Assembly: GCA_946480465.1 (NCBI GenBank)
Contig: CAMLJY010000134.1
Location: 1 to 10,054 of the forward strand
Source: an uncultured Burkholderiales bacterium
GTDB lineage: Bacteria; Pseudomonadota; Gammaproteobacteria; Burkholderiales; Burkholderiaceae
DNA: 10,054 bases
Reading direction: 5' to 3'
In this document: one piece after another, positions 6,821 to 10,054 of the stretch
How the letters are laid out: each line of letters begins with the position of its first letter
Numbering within the stretch: the stretch's first letter is position 1
Made by a program: the position numbers and the translations under genes
Notes under the pieces: generated by a model
Databases searched by the model: none
The model's input: only the letters and a program-made list of their open reading frames with translations
Told to the model about the DNA's origin: nothing

Positions 6821-7504
6821 ATGAGTTCCCGCGCGCCCACCCCCGAAGCCGTGTTGTTCGACGCCTACGGCACGCTGTTCGACGTCTACAGCGTCGGGCT
6901 GCTGGCCGAGCAGCTGTTTCCCGGCCGGGGCGACGCACTGGCCGCGCTGTGGCGCGACAAGCAGATCGAGTACACCCGGCTGGCCTCGATGAGCGGCCGC
7001 TACCGCCCGTTCTGGGAGCTGACGCGTGCCGGCCTGCGCTTCGCGGCGCTCAGGCTGGGTTTGGCGCTCGGCCGCGAAGCCGAGGACCGGCTGATGAACC
7101 AGTACCGCCACCTCTCGACTTTTCCGGAGAACCGCGAGGTGCTGGCGGCGCTGAAGGACCGCGGCATCCGCGCCGGCATCCTCAGCAATGGCGACCCCGA
7201 GATGCTGGCGGTCGCGATCAAGAGCGCCGGCTTCGCCGATTTGATCGATCCGGTGCTCAGTGCGCACGCGGTGCAGCGCTTCAAGACCGACGGCGCGGTC
7301 TATGCGCTGGGCCCGCAGGCCCTGAGCCTGCCCGCGCGCAAGATCCTGTTCGTCTCCAGCAATGGCTGGGATGCCATCGGCGCCACCTGGTACGGCTTCA
7401 CGACGCTGTGGGTCAACCGGGGCAACGCGCCGCTGGAACAGCTGGACACCGAACCCACGCGCACCGGCAGCAGCCTGCGCGACGTGCTGAGCTTCTTTTC
7501 CTGA
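6821..7504 (+). CDS. (S)-2-haloacid dehalogenase, HAD superfamily type II
   Basis: A 227-aa cytoplasmic hydrolase that removes halide from short (S)-2-haloacids to give hydroxy acids, for example chloroacetate to glycolate. The nucleophile is D14 in FDAYGTLFD. With a constant offset of +4, the residues correspond to the L-DEX YL catalytic set as I recall it: D14, T18, R45, S122, K155, Y161, S179, N181 and D184, with W183 beside them. This supports a true dehalogenase rather than a generic HAD phosphatase. The start is the ATG at 6821; no clear Shine-Dalgarno sequence precedes it. glcB follows 29 bp downstream, so the two are probably co-transcribed, and the LysR gene is divergent. The natural substrate could be a non-halogenated compound; in many bacteria the physiological role of such enzymes is unproven. 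Confidence 0.92.
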   Translation: MSSRAPTPEAVLFDAYGTLFDVYSVGLLAEQLFPGRGDALAALWRDKQIEYTRLASMSGRYRPFWELTRAGLRFAALRLGLALGREAEDRLMNQYRHLSTFPENREVLAALKDRGIRAGILSNGDPEMLAVAIKSAGFADLIDPVLSAHAVQRFKTDGAVYALGPQALSLPARKILFVSSNGWDAIGATWYGFTTLWVNRGNAPLEQLDTEPTRTGSSLRDVLSFFS

Positions 7505-7533
7505 ACCCGAGAACCTTTGCGAAGGACCCTGCC

Positions 7534-9741
7534 ATGACCATCCGCACCACGCTTCACCGCCTGCAGGTCGCCACGCCGCTCGCACGCTTCATCGACGAGC
7601 AGGTGCTGCCCGGCACCGGCATCACGCCGGCCACGTTCTGGGCCGGCTTCGACGCCATCGTGCACGATCTGGCGCCGAAGAACCTGGCGCTGCTGGCCGA
7701 GCGCGACCGCCTGCAGGCCGCCATCGACGAATGGCACCGCGCCCACCCGGGCCCGATTGCCGACATGCCGGCCTACCGCGCCTTCCTGGAGCAGATCGGC
7801 TACCTGCAACCGCCGCCGGCGGGCGTGAAGGCCACCACCAGCAACGTCGACGACGAGCTGGCCGTGCAGGCCGGCCCGCAGCTGGTCGTGCCCATTCTGA
7901 ATGCACGTTATGCACTGAACGCCGCCAACGCCCGCTGGGGCTCGCTGTACGACGCGCTGTACGGCACCGACGCGATCCCCGAGGACGGCGGCGCCGAACG
8001 CGGCGGCGCCTACAACCCGGTGCGCGGCGGCAAGGTCATCGCGTATGCCCGGCGCGTGCTCGACCAGGCGGCGCCGATCGTCTGGGAAGGCAAGGCTGCC
8101 TCGCACGCCGTGGCCCAGGGCTACCGCGTCGAGAACGGCCGCCTGGTGGTGCGCCTGGGAATGGGGCGCGATGCGATGCTGGCCGATGCCGCGCAGTTCA
8201 TCGGTTACCAGGGTGACGCGGCCGCGCCCACGTCCATCCTGCTGCGCCACCACGGCCTGCACCTGGACATCCGCATCGATCGCTCGACGCCCATCGGCGC
8301 GGTCGACTCCGCGGGCATTGCCGACGTGGTCGTCGAGGCCGCCCTGTCGACCATCCTCGACCTGGAGGACTCGGTGGCGGCGGTGGATGCCGAGGACAAG
8401 CTGCTGGCCTACAGCAACTGGCTCGGCATCCTGAAGGGCACGCTGACCGAGTCGGTCACCAAGGGCGGCAAGACCTTCACGCGCGGCCTGAACCCGGACC
8501 GCGTCTACACCGCGCCGAATGGCGACCGCGACGTGCGGCTGCACGGCCGGTCGCTGATGTTCGTGCGCAACGTCGGCCACCTGATGACCAACCCGGCCAT
8601 CCTGTACGACGGCGGCCGCGAGATTCCGGAAGGGATCATGGACGCGGTGATCACGACCACCATCGCATTGCACGACCTGCAAGGCAAGGGTGCCAACGGT
8701 TTGCGCAACTCCCGCAAGGGCTCGGTCTACATCGTCAAGCCCAAGATGCACGGCCCCGCGGAAGTGGCCTTCGCCAGCGAGCTGTTCGCCCGCGTCGAGC
8801 AGTTGCTGGGCCTGCCGGAAGCCACCGTCAAGCTCGGCATCATGGACGAGGAGCGCCGCACCAGCGTGAACCTGAAGGCCTGCATCGCCGCGGCCGCGAA
8901 CCGGGTGGCCTTCATCAACACCGGCTTCCTCGACCGCACCGGCGACGAGATGCACACCGCGATGCTGGCCGGCCCGATGCTGCGCAAGGGCGACATGAAG
9001 ACCAGCGCCTGGATCCAGGCCTACGAGAAGAGCAACGTGCTGGTGGGCCTCGGCATGGGCCTGCGCGGCCGCGCGCAGATCGGCAAGGGCATGTGGGCCA
9101 TGCCCGACCTGATGGCCGCGATGCTGGAGCAGAAGATCGGCCACCCCAAGGCCGGGGCCAACACGGCCTGGGTGCCCAGCCCCACCGCGGCGACCTTGCA
9201 TGCGCTGCACTATCACCAGATCGACGTGGCCAAGGTGCAGCAGGAGCTGGAGCAGACCGATGCCGACGCCCAGCGCGACACGCTGCTGGCCGGCCTGCTG
9301 CAGATCCCGGTGGTGGCCGAGGCGGCGTGGTCGGCCCAGGAGCGCCAGCAGGAGCTGGACAACAACGTGCAGGGCATCCTGGGCTACGTGGTGCGCTGGA
9401 TCGACCAGGGCGTGGGCTGCTCCAAGGTGCCCGACATCCACAACGTCGGCCTGATGGAAGACCGCGCCACCTTGCGCATCTCCAGCCAGCACATCGCCAA
9501 CTGGCTGCACCACGGCGTGGTGACCGAAGCCCAGGTGCGCGAGACCTTCACCCGCATGGCCGCGGTGGTGGACAAGCAGAACGCCGGCGACCCGGCGTAC
9601 AAGCCGCTCGCCGCCAACCTGCAGGGCGCGGCCTTCCAGGCGGCGCTGGACCTGGTGTTCAAGGGCAAGGAACAGCCCTCGGGCTACACCGAGCCGCTGC
9701 TGCATGCCTGGCGCTTGAAGGTGAAGGCTGGGGCGGCCTGA
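7534..9741 (+). CDS. glcB: Malate synthase G
   Basis: A 735-aa cytoplasmic enzyme that condenses glyoxylate with acetyl-CoA to malate, serving glycolate and glyoxylate use. The length fits the monomeric G form (about 720-740 aa), not the shorter A form. Catalytic residues match the E. coli set: R345 in FVRNVGHLM, the Mg-binding E439 (MDEERR) and D467 (FLDRTGDE), and the base D643 (MEDRAT). C629 in GVGCSKV aligns with a cysteine known to be oxidation-prone in the E. coli enzyme. The N-terminal helical clasp is about 1-90, then the TIM barrel with its inserted domain, then a C-terminal plug from about 590. AAGGA (7522-7526) lies 7 nt before the ATG. It is the second gene after the haloacid dehalogenase. 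A frame open upstream to 6949 lies inside the dehalogenase gene and is rejected. Confidence 0.97.
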   Translation: MTIRTTLHRLQVATPLARFIDEQVLPGTGITPATFWAGFDAIVHDLAPKNLALLAERDRLQAAIDEWHRAHPGPIADMPAYRAFLEQIGYLQPPPAGVKATTSNVDDELAVQAGPQLVVPILNARYALNAANARWGSLYDALYGTDAIPEDGGAERGGAYNPVRGGKVIAYARRVLDQAAPIVWEGKAASHAVAQGYRVENGRLVVRLGMGRDAMLADAAQFIGYQGDAAAPTSILLRHHGLHLDIRIDRSTPIGAVDSAGIADVVVEAALSTILDLEDSVAAVDAEDKLLAYSNWLGILKGTLTESVTKGGKTFTRGLNPDRVYTAPNGDRDVRLHGRSLMFVRNVGHLMTNPAILYDGGREIPEGIMDAVITTTIALHDLQGKGANGLRNSRKGSVYIVKPKMHGPAEVAFASELFARVEQLLGLPEATVKLGIMDEERRTSVNLKACIAAAANRVAFINTGFLDRTGDEMHTAMLAGPMLRKGDMKTSAWIQAYEKSNVLVGLGMGLRGRAQIGKGMWAMPDLMAAMLEQKIGHPKAGANTAWVPSPTAATLHALHYHQIDVAKVQQELEQTDADAQRDTLLAGLLQIPVVAEAAWSAQERQQELDNNVQGILGYVVRWIDQGVGCSKVPDIHNVGLMEDRATLRISSQHIANWLHHGVVTEAQVRETFTRMAAVVDKQNAGDPAYKPLAANLQGAAFQAALDLVFKGKEQPSGYTEPLLHAWRLKVKAGAA

Positions 9742-9752
9742 ACTGCCTCACC

Positions 9753-9783
9753 GAACGGCAGCGACCTTGGGGCGCTGCTGTTC
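9753..9783 (+). terminator. 11-bp hairpin after glcB
   Basis: Positions 9753-9763 pair with 9773-9783 in an 11-bp stem with a single G-U pair and a 9-nt loop (9764-9772), 11 bp after the glcB stop. It is the most stable simple hairpin in the spacer. It is followed by a G-tract instead of a T-run, so termination would need Rho or another aid. Confidence 0.45.
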
Positions 9784-9786
9784 AGC

Positions 9787-9799
9787 GGGGGGGGGGGGG
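9787..9799. repeat. Homopolymer of 13 G
   Basis: Thirteen consecutive G on the plus strand directly after the glcB hairpin. A second tract of eight C (9929-9936) lies just before pncB. Such tracts are prone to replication slippage and to sequencing or assembly error, so the length here should be treated with caution. Confidence 0.9.
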
Positions 9800-9843
9800 C
9801 GCGGCCGAGGAGCCAGCTTTTCCAGGGCGCGGGTTCCTGGGGC

Positions 9844-9884
9844 GGCAACCATCTGGTATTTCCGGAGGGTTGCCCCCGGGGCAA
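9844..9884 (+). promoter_or_regulatory. Two mutually exclusive hairpins upstream of pncB
   Basis: GGTTGCC (9868-9874) can pair with GGCAACC (9844-9850) across 17 nt. Alternatively TTGCCCC (9870-9876) can pair with GGGGCAA (9878-9884) in an almost loop-free palindrome. The stems share bases, so only one can form. This resembles a switching leader, but if pncB is transcribed from the -10 box at 9914 the element would lie upstream of the start and act only as DNA. Confidence 0.35.
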
Positions 9885-9892
9885 GTTCAGCT

Positions 9893-9919
9893 TCCGTTCG
9901 GCAAACGGACTTCTATACT
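9893..9919 (+). promoter_or_regulatory. Candidate pncB promoter with dyad in the -35 region
   Basis: TATACT (9914-9919) matches the -10 consensus at five of six positions; no good -35 is present (TTCCGT at 9892-9897, 16-bp spacing). A perfect 6-bp dyad, TCCGTT (9893-9898) and AACGGA (9904-9909), covers the -35 region and could be a regulator site. Start of transcription would be near 9926, giving a leader of about 37 nt. Confidence 0.4.
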
Positions 9920-9937
9920 GGTTCACCGCCCCCCCCT

Positions 9938-9949
9938 GGGCTGCAGCCC
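9938..9949. repeat. 12-bp perfect palindrome in the pncB leader
   Basis: GGGCTGCAGCCC is self-complementary and ends 13 bp before the pncB start codon. In RNA it could form a short hairpin near the ribosome-binding region, where only a weak Shine-Dalgarno sequence is visible. It could equally be chance in GC-rich DNA. Confidence 0.4.
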
Positions 9950-9962
9950 GTAGCGCCCCTCG

Positions 9963-10054
9963 ATGATCCCCGTCATCCGCAGCCTGCTCGAAACGGACCT
10001 GTACAAGTTCACGATGTGGCAGGCCATGCTGCATCGGCACCCCGCGGTGCAGAG
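9963..10054 (+). CDS. pncB: Nicotinate phosphoribosyltransferase, N-terminal part (cut by window end)
   Basis: The first 30 codons are visible, beginning MIPVIRSLLETDLYKFTMWQ. The pattern SLLETDLYKFTMWQAMLH matches the conserved N-terminus of PncB (E. coli has SLLDTDAYKLHMQQAVFH). The enzyme makes nicotinate mononucleotide from nicotinate and PRPP in the Preiss-Handler branch of NAD salvage, in the cytoplasm. The ATG at 9963 is chosen because the conserved stretch starts a few residues later; the ribosome-binding site is weak. The gene is 221 bp after glcB with its own candidate promoter, so it is probably a separate unit. Confidence 0.85.
   Translation, partial: MIPVIRSLLETDLYKFTMWQAMLHRHPAVQ

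Noticed and set aside
7300..9705. 801-codon open frame on the minus strand antisense to glcB
   Set aside because: It is a by-product of strong G/C codon bias opposite a well-conserved gene. Its composition (His, Gln, Val and Arg rich) matches no protein family I recognise.

Overview
The window is a GC-rich bacterial chromosome segment. It most likely comes from a betaproteobacterium of the order Burkholderiales (Comamonadaceae or the Rubrivivax/Leptothrix/Ideonella group). The grounds are very strong G/C third-position bias, the gene order argS - SPOR protein - dsbA (from memory, an arrangement common in this group), and the style of the proteins. Almost all of it is ordinary chromosomal coding sequence. 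I see no phage, insertion sequence, CRISPR array, tRNA or rRNA.

Layout. Positions 1-138 hold a tandem palindromic repeat (83-bp unit) that stops 2 bp before the end of dsbA. Positions 141-3241 are a minus-strand cluster, read argS -> SPOR-domain membrane protein -> dsbA (periplasmic thiol oxidase). argS and the SPOR gene overlap by ATGA. A 212-bp divergent spacer with a perfect 11-bp inverted repeat separates argS from a plus-strand gene (3454-4803) encoding a Ser/Thr protein kinase fused to a C-terminal cyclic-nucleotide-binding domain. Two small secreted PsiF-family proteins follow (4944-5258 and 5419-5661). They are tandem duplicates that share a 19-bp leader with the ribosome-binding site.

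At 5819-6733 a LysR-type regulator lies on the minus strand, convergent with the psiF pair. It is divergent from a plus-strand pair: an (S)-2-haloacid dehalogenase (6821-7504) and malate synthase G, glcB (7534-9741), 29 bp apart. The chemistry links them: a haloacetate dehalogenase yields glycolate, glycolate is oxidised to glyoxylate elsewhere, and malate synthase G condenses glyoxylate with acetyl-CoA. The LysR protein is the obvious candidate regulator. The window ends in the first 30 codons of pncB (nicotinate phosphoribosyltransferase), preceded by a 221-bp spacer rich in hairpins and homopolymers.

No clearly new multi-gene system is evident. The points most worth a second look are the kinase-cNMP fusion, the haloacid dehalogenase/malate synthase pair with its divergent LysR, the PsiF module expansion, the palindromic repeat beside dsbA, and the competing hairpins upstream of pncB.
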